Of a DNA stretch of 64,000 nt, positions 11,757 to 22,927 are shown piece after piece. How positions within the stretch are numbered: the stretch's first letter is position 1; the number at the start of each line of letters is the position of its first letter. Source of the stretch: Serinus canaria (taxonomy: Eukaryota > Chordata > Aves > Passeriformes > Fringillidae); the NCBI RefSeq assembly GCF_022539315.1, contig NC_066336.1, forward strand, positions 2,546,600 through 2,610,599, in the 5' to 3' direction. The notes below the pieces were generated by a model. It saw only the letters and a program-made list of their open reading frames with translations, was not told the DNA's origin and did no database searches. The position numbers were made by a program, and so were the translations under genes.

Positions 11757-13865
11757 CTGTTTGAAATAATGATGTGCATCCCTTACTCCTCTCCCTCTGT
11801 GAGACTGTGACTCAGTCTGCAGACCAAGTACTCAGGTCTGGATGTTCTCCAGGGTAGCTGTAGCTGGAGGTTTTACATGCACACACCACTCACATGATAA
11901 CAGCATCTTACATGGATAGAAACCAGAAGATTTTATGGAGAAAAAAGAGAAGAAAAAAGAAAAAAAATTCTATAAAAATCAATGTTTGGTATCCCCATCC
12001 TGAGTGTTGTATTTGGAGGCAGAAGCACCTCCCCTCCACTGCAGAGGTGGCTGAGTTTGGGTGGCATTGTGAGGCTGCTGCAGGCATGGATAAAACTGCT
12101 GCCCACATGTCTCTGACAGAGCACCAGTTGGCCAGTTTTGCTCCAAAATATTTCCATAAAGCTGGTATCTGCAGAATTCTGTCAGTCTTTGTACATGTGT
12201 GTTTTTCCACCAGGGACTTTGTACATGTATTTTTTCAGCATTCCACCCATAAAGGAGCCCCTATAGCACAGCATCACCTTGCTGCAATGCCAGCAATCCT
12301 TCATGCTGCACAGCAAGCCTAGAAGAAAACAATGGTAATCCATTTGCTGTGAGATCTTAATCTTTAACCTGAAGACTTTTCATAGCAAGAAGAAATTCTA
12401 AGTGGAATCTTTTGATAAGAATGCTGTGCTTCTTCAGTTCCTTTGCTCCTAAGGGTGAGGTAACGTGCAATGTGGCCCTGCTCTGTTGTTTGGACTCATA
12501 TTGCTAGTTTCAAGCAAAAGCATATTTTGTTCACTAAAGTCAGCAGTAAAGGGTGACCACCTCATGAAAGCTAATCTCAGAACCCCAGAAAGTAGAAAAC
12601 TCCCCAGAATTCCCAAGCTGTGCATTTGTGGTTTTTAAAAGAAGGCTGTTGAATCTGCACTTGGAAGAGGGTAGCTGAATCTTATTTATAGCTCTGTTCT
12701 GTCTGGTGCACTTCCTCTCACTTCCCTGCAGAATGATATGAATGAAAATGACACCATTGACTATGTGGGTAACAATAAAAGAGCTTATAGAAATATGATT
12801 TTTATAGATTCAAGAATCAAACTCCTAAGTTATGATCTTTGAGAATAGGGGAAGGATCAGGCTGTGCTGGTTGGAGAGGCCCCCCTGGTGGGTCCTCTTC
12901 CTTGTGAAGGTGCCGGGTTTACCCTTTCTCTCAGACCTTCCAAACCTGACTAGATTTGGCTGTAATGAAGGTCTAAGTGACGAAAAGAAAAGCAGAGTGT
13001 AAAAGATGCTAATCAGTCTTTGTTCTTTTCAGACATCACATACAGGACCTGGAGTAAAGATTTTGTATGGAGAGAGATAGATTTTAATTAAGCATCTTAA
13101 TAGAGAAATCCTTCTTGTTTTTTTTGGAATAAATTAAGGAAGTAACTTTGATGCAATATCATTTTCATCTAATCAGTAACATTCTGAAATTACCATGTTG
13201 TTTTCCATTAGAAATACCATCATCCAGCAAATCAGATAAAATTATTTAACATAGCTATATTGCAGCCTCAGCTAACATTAGCTTGGGCCTGTGTATACAT
13301 AGAGCAGCAGACAGCAAGTGAATTGACAAATGTTTATAGGGAGAAAAGGGCAGACAGTATCAACAATTTTATATACTCCTTTGAAAAAGATGCCTGTATT
13401 CCATCTCAATTCACTAATAATCAAATAAAGGCTTATCAGGGTTTTGCCATTTGCATATAGTGAATACTGATTACTGACACCAATAAAAGGCAAATGTCCT
13501 TAGTCCTTGCTTGTATGCACAAATTATTAATAGCTCCATTAAAAATTTTGACTGTATATTTGGCATGAATTCAGAGGTTTTTGTTTAATGTAAACCAATA
13601 TGTTCAACATTGAGCTTTTATACCAGAGTGTATGCCATTTTTTAAACACAAAAAACAAAGTGCATGAAGAAAAATCAGCTTGCAAATGTGGGACAACAGT
13701 CACCAGTCTGGAAAAGGGATGAGGTTGCTGCTGCATGACTGTGTTGTTGATAAATGTGTGGGGTGGTTATGGCAGTTTTACACAGCCTCAGTTCCTGAGG
13801 GCAAATTTGCAACTTAGTCCCAGCAGCCAGAGGTAGGCCACAGTTAGCCTTGCATGTCCAAGCAC
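11757..13865. other. Unannotated unique sequence
   Basis: No repeat family was recognised. At 12732-12768 a 37-nt stretch lies between a good acceptor (TTCCTCTCACTTCCCTGCAG) and GTAACA, and is open as NDMNENDTIDYV. This is weak evidence for a microexon. The region 13030-13520 is AT-rich without obvious repeats. Confidence 0.35.
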
Positions 13866-14037
13866 TATTAATTGTTATTAATATTTATTTTTATTACAGT
13901 AATGCCTTGAGGTGAAGTCAAGTGGGTGCTGTATTTGCCCAAAGTGAGAGCCTGACAAAGGGAGCAGGAGTGGGAGGTTGGGACACCTGGTGACAAGTGA
14001 CTCACTCAAGACTACAGAAAAAAGTTCTGTGAGCTGG
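13866..14037 (+). repeat. Ancient interspersed repeat, left part, broken by LTR 2
   Basis: The stretch TTATTAATATTTATTTTTAT followed by TACAGTAATGCCTTGAGG, then GGTGCTGTATTTGCCCAAAG, and later AGTGACTCACTCAAGACTACA, follows the order of an old amniote repeat with a MIR-like tail (AAGTGACTTGCCCAAGGTCACACAG in the consensus as I remember it). The tail stops at 14037, where solo LTR 2 begins, and seems to resume at 14706 with AGCAGAACACTGCTC. It is strongly diverged, so the call is tentative. Confidence 0.5.
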
Positions 14038-14700
14038 TGTCTTGGTTTGGAAAGCCAGGTGCCTGCTAAAGGCAGAAGCCTCCCCTGAAATGGAGAATAA
14101 AAACCCTGCCCACCCCTCCCAATTGCTATGAATTTTAAATTAAGGGGCTCTCAGGCAAAAAATATGAGAGCAGGAAATAACAGTTCTTTAATAGGGAAGA
14201 AATTAAAAGGATAAAATGAACAGCGCAGTGAACTGAACCAACCCTGGCAGAGGCAGAGCACAGCCTGACACCCTGTGGGTCAGGGGGCTGGCAGCAGTGC
14301 CACTGGAATTGTGGCTCAGCCCTCCTGCAGGGCCAGGGCTGGTTCTGCTGGAGCAGGGATCCTGGAGAAAGGTGCACTCTGCCTCTGAAGGGCCAGGGGC
14401 AGAGGCAGCTGCTGCTCCTCTGGGAAATCCAGTGCAGAAGCCGTGCTGGTGTTCCAGAATCTCCAGATTCTATCCGGGTAGGAATGCTTGGCTCCTCCCC
14501 CTGGGCTCCCATCTCCCAGTGGGATGCTGCAGTTCTTATCAGCCATGCAGGGACATTCCATGGCCTCTTATCAGCAGGGGTCTCCTGGGGGAGGAGTGGG
14601 TGTGATCACTCAGAGAGAGATAAGGGGAATTGCCCACTTGACACCAGACAGCTGCCACACAGATGGGAACAGAACACATCCTGCCTTGCAATCTGGAACA
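14038..14700 (-). mobile_element. Solo LTR 2, ERVL-type, exact 5-bp duplication
   Basis: On the plus strand it starts TGTCTTGGTTTGG and ends GCAATCTGGAACA. It is flanked by an exact 5-bp duplication GCTGG (14033-14037 and 14701-14705), which fixes the boundaries. It is 663 bp. It is the reverse complement of LTR 1 and the same orientation as LTR 3. TTTAAT at about 14189 is the reverse of an ATTAAA signal, so the retroviral sense is probably minus. There is no internal region. It is inserted in an older repeat. Confidence 0.93.
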
Positions 14701-14705
14701 GCTGG

Positions 14706-16261
14706 AAGCAGAACACTGCTCATCCAGGTGGACTTTCTCTTGACCCACAATACACACTTCTCTTTCTACTGGAAGTTCTTCCAATGGGAAGACATTCTAA
14801 ACAGCTTTTAGTAAGGAGTGTTATCTCTTGATCCTGTAATTCAGTCACATGAGGATCTGGTTTAGTAGAAAGGAAGGAAGGCAGCACTAATCACATGTTC
14901 TATTTTTTCACCTACCATAGAAGCCAGACTCAGGGGCTTGGGTGTGTGAATATGCATTACAAGAACCAGGGAAATGTCCCTCTCAGAACAGGCTTCCATG
15001 CTTGCTTGTCACATTGATTTCTTTAGTTTTGCTAGATTACTACCAGTTCGAGCAACAGGAAAACCTAAAACTGCCAATAAATTTTGAGGTGACTTGAAAT
15101 CCTCTGTTAAGGGTTCCATAAAAAAAAAAGAGTTGCTTTTATTGCCATCATAGCTGTAATGCAATTTCATGTGGTGTCCTTACACATGCCATAATTCCTC
15201 ATATAGAGCTGTCAGCCATAACCTTTTGTGGCAGCAGAGAGAAAAAAAATCCCCCAAATACATCCTTGTCTAACATATATTTGTAGAGCTTAAATCCTGG
15301 CTGTGTTTCTCTGATCTTTCCTGAGGTGGAGGAGCATTGTGCCTTTTTAGAGCAGAAGCAGCTGGCAGGGTTTGTGCAAGTGGGGTCTTGGAGGAAAGTC
15401 ACAGCCAGCCTTAGTTCTGCTTACCTGGTGCATGAAAGGACTTGGCACCCTCTGCACTCCTGTGTATGCACAAGAACTTCAAATATTTAGTGGTTTTGTC
15501 ATTTAGTTTTCCTTTTTTAATTCTGAGCACAAATAACAGCTTAACCTAATGGGAAGTCACAGGGAAAAAAAAATCTGAAAAAGTTGGTGCACATCAAGAG
15601 CAGGGGAAGGCTGCAGGACCTCTGAGCCTCAAACACCCAGCAGCCTGCTTCACTCCCTGCTGCCTCTCCTCCTGTCACAGACCAATTTATATTTTGTGCC
15701 TCAACAGGAAATGTTCCAGTGCTGGCAGAAACTTTTAATGACCCTGAGCCTCCCATGCTGCTCTGGGAACAAGTTCAGAAGAATACAGAAGATTTTGCAA
15801 CATATTATTCCTATAAACAAAACTGTATTTCTCACCAGGAATTCATGTTCAGATACTCTTCCACATTTTAGCTTTATGGGTTTTTCCCTTATCTGGAGAT
15901 GCATTATCCCTTATTCTGATTCTTTTGTTTTTTCAGATATCTCTTTGCCTTCTGATGAACTCTGGTAAACTGTAATATTGTTAGTGGGATTTTAGAGGAT
16001 TGATTAGTGTTAAGATTCTTCCTAACTTCCTTCTACTTATGCAGCTGTAATGAGTCCTTTCCAATGTGTAATGAATCCATTATGTGAGCACTTACTATCA
16101 ATATAAATTGATAATATAACTTATTATCAATATAAGTTGATAACTAGCTTAGTTCATGAGAAAACTTCTCCTTGAGCAATTAACAGCCTAACATGACAAA
16201 CTGGTCCATCCCTTTTCCTGGAACATCTGTGTTCAACCACCTTGGAACCACCAAAAACCAG
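14706..16261. other. Unannotated sequence
   Basis: The first about 45 bases may be the remainder of the ancient repeat broken by LTR 2. Beyond that no family was recognised. At 16098-16144 two similar words, TATCAATATAAATTGATA and TATCAATATAAGTTGATA, form a short tandem pair of weak palindromes. Confidence 0.4.
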
Positions 16262-16345
16262 GATAATTCTGCCTGGAAGAGACCTCTAGATGCATTTAGT
16301 TTAACCCCAAAGCACGACTACCTCTGACCAGATGGTTCAAGGGGA
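16262..16345 (-). mobile_element. CR1-like 3' remnant
   Basis: CTGGAAGAGACCTCTAGATG followed by TTTAGTTTAACCCC resembles the reverse complement of a CR1 3' end (GGAAGAGACCTCTAAGATC, then GTCCAACCCC). It is short and diverged. Confidence 0.5.
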
Positions 16346-19208
16346 TGCTGCAGGACACCCAGGGAGAACAGCCCAGGCCATGACTGAGGGGAAGGCCAGA
16401 GCTGGGGCTGTGAGATGAGCTCAGACGAGGCTCTGTAGCCTGAGGCAGACACTGCTCAGTGTGGGTAACAATCCCACAGCATTTCTCACGATGTGTCAGT
16501 GGAATTAGCCATTTAGCTTGTCACATTTTATATAAGATTCTAACTAAGGCAAGATCAGCTACAGAGAGACTCTCTGAACAGAAGTGAGTCTTAGCTCACC
16601 TCATCCTTGTCTGATACCACACAGGGCACCCACACAGTGCTGTCCTGTGAAGTTGAGTTTTTAAACCCCACATGTCTTCCTGAGTCTCTGTCTTCCTCAC
16701 CTGCAAGTTCAGCCCATTTTCATTCTCTCTGCCTTGGCTCCAGCACTCCCTAAAGCTGTTTAGGGGGTTTTATGCTTCCCTTTTATGAATACTGTACTCA
16801 AGCAGTGTATGGCTAGCAGGCACACAGCTCTTGCAGATGATAATGTTCTTTATTTTCTCAATGTGGTTCATTTAAAGGCACTTAAAGAAAACATTTTCCT
16901 GCAGATTGCTAGTGAAAGGAGATTGCTTTGGGTAGTTTCTTTATATTCAGTTTATCTTGACTTTTACATGAAGTGGAAATGCACATTGTTAATGCAGGGA
17001 AATGGTCAAAAGGAGAAATTATAACTGCTTGCATATGCTTTTTTTAAAATGTGTTTCTGCTCTGAAAAATAATCATGTGAATTTGACCTGGCCTCACTTA
17101 GCTCTTCCTCTCCATGAGAGTGAGGGCTGCAGACATTAGTGGAATGGTTACTGCTGTCAGAATGGTCTTCCTGGCCACTCTTGGAGAGACTGAATTACAT
17201 TTGAGATTTTATGCATCATCAGTAATTTTTTTTTCCCTGTAAATTGCAATTGCAGGAATACCTCAAGCACTCCTGTGCCTGCAGGATATGGTTGACAGCA
17301 CTGCATGAGTGTAACTGAGATCCTGATAAGCAAATGAAGTGACATGGCTGCAGAAGTTGACCAAAAAACAGAGCTAAGAGAGTTTTGCTGAGGAGACAGG
17401 TGGACCAATGCTCTGGTGGATGTGGATTGAGGATGCTTTGGCAGCTGTTGCAACTAAGAATGCCACATAAATTCTTCCATGTCTGGATGTGTGCTGCACC
17501 TATGTACACCTCTGAATTTTTTCTGAACCCCTGAAGGATCCTAGGCCATGTGTGTTTGGTCACATTTCTTATTTATTTTTTAAATTTGGGCATGAGTTTG
17601 AATGTGCAAATTTTGGCTTAGGAAGATCAGATTTGTCTTTTCAAAAACCAGAGGTTATTAGAAAGACTTCCTTTTCCCCTTGGAAATTACCACCAGCCAC
17701 CCCACAATGTCTCTTGGCTTGGAAACACTGATTAGTGTTTTGTTTTGTATCTGCAAAGCTGACACCCTCTGCCTGTCTGGAGGAAGAGAGACCAATGCCC
17801 ACTTCAGAACCAACCCATTTCCAATCTGCTCTCCACTTCCACCACTGCTGCTCCTGCCTTGCATGTAAAGCAGAGCAGCTGGTACTAGATTCAGATGCAG
17901 CCTCAGTGATTGCCAGAAGACTGTGTGCATTCCAATTTGCATAGGCTTCTCCTCCTTTCCACCCTCCTTCGCTTGACTAAAGAAATTAACATGTGTGAGC
18001 TTAGAAGCAGCCTATAAAATATATTCCTATTTTCAGTGATTCAGAAATACATGATCAACCCCCTAGATTTTATTCAAAAATAACACGCAGTTAAGGGGAT
18101 TTTATTGCATAAGAAATAGTAACAATAAATATGATCTGTGCTTAGCTGGTACGCAGGGTTTTTTACCTGAAGTGATAATGACAACTGAGTAAATGGGTAG
18201 CACTAGAGTGTGGTGTGTCAGGCAGTACACAGCAGGATTTATTAATGCTAATATCTGTTAAGAAAATACAGTGTTAGCCCTTATCTACATAGAGATTCAA
18301 TCCTTTCTATTGATATCCTACAGTAGAAATGAACCTGTTTAAAAGAATTTCCTTCTGTGGCATAACACGTCTTAAAATTTGAACAAAAGTCAGGGTGATA
18401 AAAAAATTGATCAGTTCAGTGAACACATTTCTTTGCCTTAAACTGAAATGTGCATTCTAGAAGAGCATGGCTTGTGAATTGGAGATCCATGAAAGGAACA
18501 GACCTGCTAAAAGAATAACATTTTGACGAAACAAGCTTATTTGCTTAACAGCTTTCCACTGCAATTAACATATGCAGCAAATGTGTCTATTTAATGTGAC
18601 AGTCTGCTCAAATAACCCTCTTTCAAGAGTGGGATTATATAATCTGGAAATAGCAGAGTTACACTGAGATTAAAATTATTGAATATCTTGCTTATCAAAG
18701 ATGACAGCAGTGCTGTCTTCTCCTTTCCTCTCTCTGTACCTCATGCTGACTTGTAAATGATCTGCTTGAGCTCTGGTGTCCTTAAATTAATGAACTGTCT
18801 GCCAGCAGCATTCAGCATAGGACTGCTATTTGGAACAAAAGAAAGAGAAACTGAAAGAAGCCCTGGGGAAGACAATCTGTGCAGCAGCACTTCTGGAGGT
18901 GTTTGGCCTCACCACTCTTCGTGGGATGGCAGGGGCATTGGTCCTGCAGGACTGAAAATGTGAGGATGCAAATGGCAAGGCATGAAAAGATAAAGTGACA
19001 AGACTGGTCAGGGATCAGCTGGTCCCTGGGGCTTGGCTGATCAGTGGCTCCACTGAGAGCATTTGCTCCTGGGACACACACTGGGGATGTTCTGACCAGA
19101 GCAGTGGCTTGGGCTGAGAAGGGGACACAGCTGTCCTGCTGCCCAAATGCCACGTGGGACATCCTGAGCAGGGCTGGAAGTCACAGCAGCTGCCCCCAGG
19201 TTAGCCTC
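16346..19208. other. Unannotated, AT-rich, possibly conserved in part
   Basis: No repeat family or gene was recognised. The block 18060-18700 is free of repeats, AT-rich, and contains isolated CpGs (AACACGCAG, TAACACGTC, TTTGACGAAAC). That texture is common in conserved noncoding elements, but conservation cannot be judged from one sequence. Confidence 0.3.
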
Positions 19209-19325
19209 AGGAGGCTGTGGTCATATTAAGGAATCCCTCATGACATCACAAAGGACTTGACATTTCACTGATGTTATTTCAGCAGAGTGAAGCTCTGGCA
19301 TTTTGTAATTTCTGCTTTCCCACAG
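19209..19325 (+). repeat. 117-bp diverged duplication, copy A
   Basis: It starts AGGAGGCTGTGGTCATATTA and ends near CCCACAG. The same text with about a dozen substitutions occurs at 20041-20159. The flanks differ, so the duplicated unit is bounded. Confidence 0.9.
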
Positions 19326-20040
19326 CAAAGATTACAAAATTTTCTATCTCGTTACATGGGGTTTTTAATGACAGTCTGGAAACTCCTTGAGTTGTCCCCA
19401 GCCCTGGAAAACTTCCAAGTGTTCCTAAAAGAATATAATGAGGCTCTAACTCTGAGACATTGTGTTTTCATAGTGGAGGGGGCTGTTTCCCTTTTCCCTT
19501 CTTGCCAGAGGACCTGGCTGTCACTGGATCTCATTTGGACCATCACCCATTTCAGGTGGAAGAGGCAAACTCTTCCAGTTTGCATCTATGGAACATGCAG
19601 ATGGCTGTCTGGAAAAAGCTTTTGTTTACAGCCAGAGGATAAAGACAGCAACCACAGAATTAATTTCTCAGCCCCACTGTCCCCACATTTTAAAAAAGCC
19701 TGAATTGCCAGCTTGTGTTGCCTGTTGCCCAGAGAATGCCAGGTCACCTCTAAGGCAGCAATGTTGCCTTTTCTATATGCTAAACTTGCAGACTCTTCAG
19801 GCTGCAGCACCCAAATTTCCCTCAGGTGTACTGAATATTTCAGGTGATGATTGACCGCTCTCCCTGATATTTGGATGATTATTAGTCTCTTCTCTGTCTG
19901 CTATTCAGAGGACAGCACTGCTCATAAAAAGCAGATAGGAGCAAGCTGGGCTGCTGCCCCTGGTGAGTAGGAGAGAGGATGGGCTGATTGATGACCCTTG
20001 GCTGTTTTCTGATGTTGCAGTTGTTTTTTATGATGTCATT

Positions 20041-20159
20041 AGGAGGCTATAGTCATATTAAGGAATCCCTCATGACATCATAAAGGACTTGATATTTCAC
20101 TAATGTTATTTCAGCAGAGTGAAGCTCTGGCATTTTATAGTCTTTGCTCTCCCCATAGA
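20041..20159 (+). repeat. 117-bp diverged duplication, copy B
   Basis: It starts AGGAGGCTATAGTCATATTA and includes GGAATCCCTCATGACATCA and TTATTTCAGCAGAGTGAAGC, as in copy A. The copies are 832 bp apart in the same orientation, at roughly 88% identity by eye. Confidence 0.9.
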
Positions 20160-22770
20160 ATTAGGAGTTGTCTAACTACAACCTAGAAGAAATGCAAAAC
20201 TAGTCAAATGTCGACTTCAAAAGTTATGGTTAAAGAATGCTAATATATTTGGCTCTTTTGGAGCACATAGCACCTTTAGGTGGAGGACATGATGTGTTTA
20301 TAAAAGATGCCATCCGTGAATCATATCCTCACACAAAGGAAGAATCACACTTTGTTTTTTTGGTGCATAGGAACAAAGAATTCTTTTTGCTGAACACTGG
20401 CAAACGAACCATAGGACAGCACCATGGCACCTTTTGGCATCAGAGCACTGAGCTGAGATGGAATGGTGCAGTCAGGGCAACACTGGCAATGGAGCCCAAA
20501 GCTATCACTTCCTAACATGAGAGGGAAATCTAAACCCTGCACTGAGAAGAGATGCTGATGTGATGGGTTTGGTGTAGGTGGAAAAATCAGTGTTAGTGCT
20601 GCTGCCAGCTGTGCCACCATAGGGGGTGTGTGAGTACCAAGGCTGGACAGCCTCACTGACACCTCCCTGAGCCAGCTCAGCATCCTCCTTGCAGCAACAC
20701 AAACATTCCACCAGGTAAAAGTGCTGCTGGTTAAGGATAGGCACTGCATACCCAAGGCAGAAATCAAATTACAGTTTGCTTCACTGGAGTATTAAGGGGT
20801 TCCTTGGCAAGTCTTTATGCTGCTTCCTCCTGCCTTCCTGTCCTAATGCACTCAGTAGTATAGAAATATTCTTCATGGCTCCATAACCTTTCCTTTTTTC
20901 TTTTTTCTCAGAGGAATTACCTCTGAGCATTACCTCTGGAATTACCTTCATTGTCTTTGTTCTCTGAGAGTTCCCAATGCAAAGGAACTTATTTTTAATC
21001 TACATTCCTATGATTTTTGCACTCTTCTCTCTGGTTGCCCCCAATTTACGTAGTAAACAGCAATGATGTTTATTGTATCATTTTAAGATATCTCATTACT
21101 TCTTATCTGTGATTTTGGAATGGTGCTGGAAAGCCAGCCAAGTGGCAGAGCACATGAAGCCCTACAGAATGGCAATAGGAATTGAACCTTTACCTTACAC
21201 AGATGCTTCCAATAATCCTTGCTGTTGACTGCAAAATTCCACTTGAAGCTGTTTTAAGAGCTGTTGAAAATTTTACCCATAATGAGAGGCAGAAAACTCC
21301 AGAATCTAAAAGACTGCCTCCAAAAGACTGCCATATGCATGTTAATCTGAAATGAACACTGTTTTATTTCACATAGAGAAGCACACAAAATTAAAAAGCC
21401 CCTCTGAGCACCCAGCTGGACTTGTGGGAGATCCTTTTTGGCCAGAATCCATCTGCATTTTGAAAAATCAGTAAATTAGAATGAAGGGTTTTTTTTTTTT
21501 TACCCCAGAAATGCTACTGCGAGTATACAACACCTCAAAGTTATTTTACAACCCCTAAACCAGCTAATTGAAGTGTTTCACATGAGACACATCTGCATAC
21601 TGTTCTTAGATCTGGAGGGGGGAGGAGAGGCAAGAGAAGAGCAGGCATTTCAGCAGCACACCAGTAGCTCAAGGTATCCAAAATCTTGCTGAGGGGTCTG
21701 TCCTTCCTCAGTTCTCATGTCCTTCTGCCTCTCTGAAAGTGCCCTGCTCATCACTGCTGCTGAGCTGTGGCCCCTTGGCAGCCATAACCCTCAAAGTATC
21801 AGGATTTTATTGCTGCCAAGGGTACACAAACGTGTGTGCAAGAGCCTCCCATCTCCAGTGTTCAGCCACCAGCTGATGGAAGAGTCACTGGCAATCCTGC
21901 AATCCAGTCTGTGCCTTGCTCTTCCCTGCCCTGACACAAAGCTCAGGGCTGCATCAGGAGTGGAAGGGCTCCAGGGATCAGCAGACACCTGGCACTGGGC
22001 TCCTGTGTTCTCCTTGTTCACTGTGAGCTCTGCCTGAAAGCAGACTCTGAGCTGGAGGCATTTGCTGTTTGTGCTCAGCCAGTCCCTGTGATTTCACAGG
22101 CAGCTGGCAGTGGTCCTGCAGGTAGCTGAGGACTCCAGACAGCTGAGGACACAACTCTCTGAGGGAAAAAACAGTTTTACTTTAGTGAACCAACAGTGGC
22201 ATGCACGGTGAATATGAATACAAAAGAGAGTCCTCAGAGGAAGTCCTGGCACTTGGCATTTCTCAGGGCCATTGGTGGCTTGGTGATCCCTTTTTCTATG
22301 CATCACCAATGAAATGTCTGTTTGACAGGCTGCACCACCCTGGGCATGTCTGGAGATGCCCCAAAGGAGGAGGTGGGAAAGGGGGAGAGTTGCCTGAAGC
22401 CTGGGATAGTTATCTGTTTGCTTTGAACAGAGCAACCAATCTACCTCTGGGGTTTTGCTTTCACACAAGTTCATCCAGTTCACCTACTTACACTGCTCGT
22501 TATTAATAGAATTGTTAGCAGGTTCACTCCACAGCTGGTAGGGAAGGTGTGCACATGGGTGGCACCTGAAGACAGAAAGTATCTGATTAGATCTAATACT
22601 ATTTGGCTCATCTTCCCAGGTGTTCTGTTTTACAGATAATAAACCAGACAACTTCACAGAGGGAGGTACAGGCACACCCTAGCTGTGGGCTCCAGCTGTA
22701 TTCCAGCATCAGCTCACAAGGGGGGTACCTGTGCTGGGGAGGAGTCAGGGCTGGGCCTGCACACACGAGG
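20160..22770. other. Unannotated unique sequence
   Basis: No repeat family was recognised. A T12 run lies near 21489-21500. Open frames reach 140 codons (20345-20767, minus), without a recognisable domain. Confidence 0.4.
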
Positions 22771-22927
22771 GAACACAGACATGGATGCCATGTGTGTGCA
22801 AATGTCACACATGAACAGATTTGTCACTGACCAGTGGGTGTCCAGAGGCACTGGACCAGGAACACAGACATGGATGCCATGTGTGTGCAAATGTCACACA
22901 TGAACAGATTTGTCACTGACCAGTAGG
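22771..22927 (+). repeat. Two-copy tandem duplication, 89-bp period
   Basis: The copies at 22771-22838 and 22860-22927 both read GAACACAGACATGGATGCC, then TGTGTGTGCAAATGTCACAC and TTTGTCACTGACCAGT. They differ by a single base near the end, so the duplication is recent. A 21-bp segment lies between the matching parts. Confidence 0.95.

Noticed and set aside
11287..11769. 160-codon frame ending in LFYFI repeats
   Set aside because: The C-terminal half is the TTTTA microsatellite and the N-terminal half matches nothing known.
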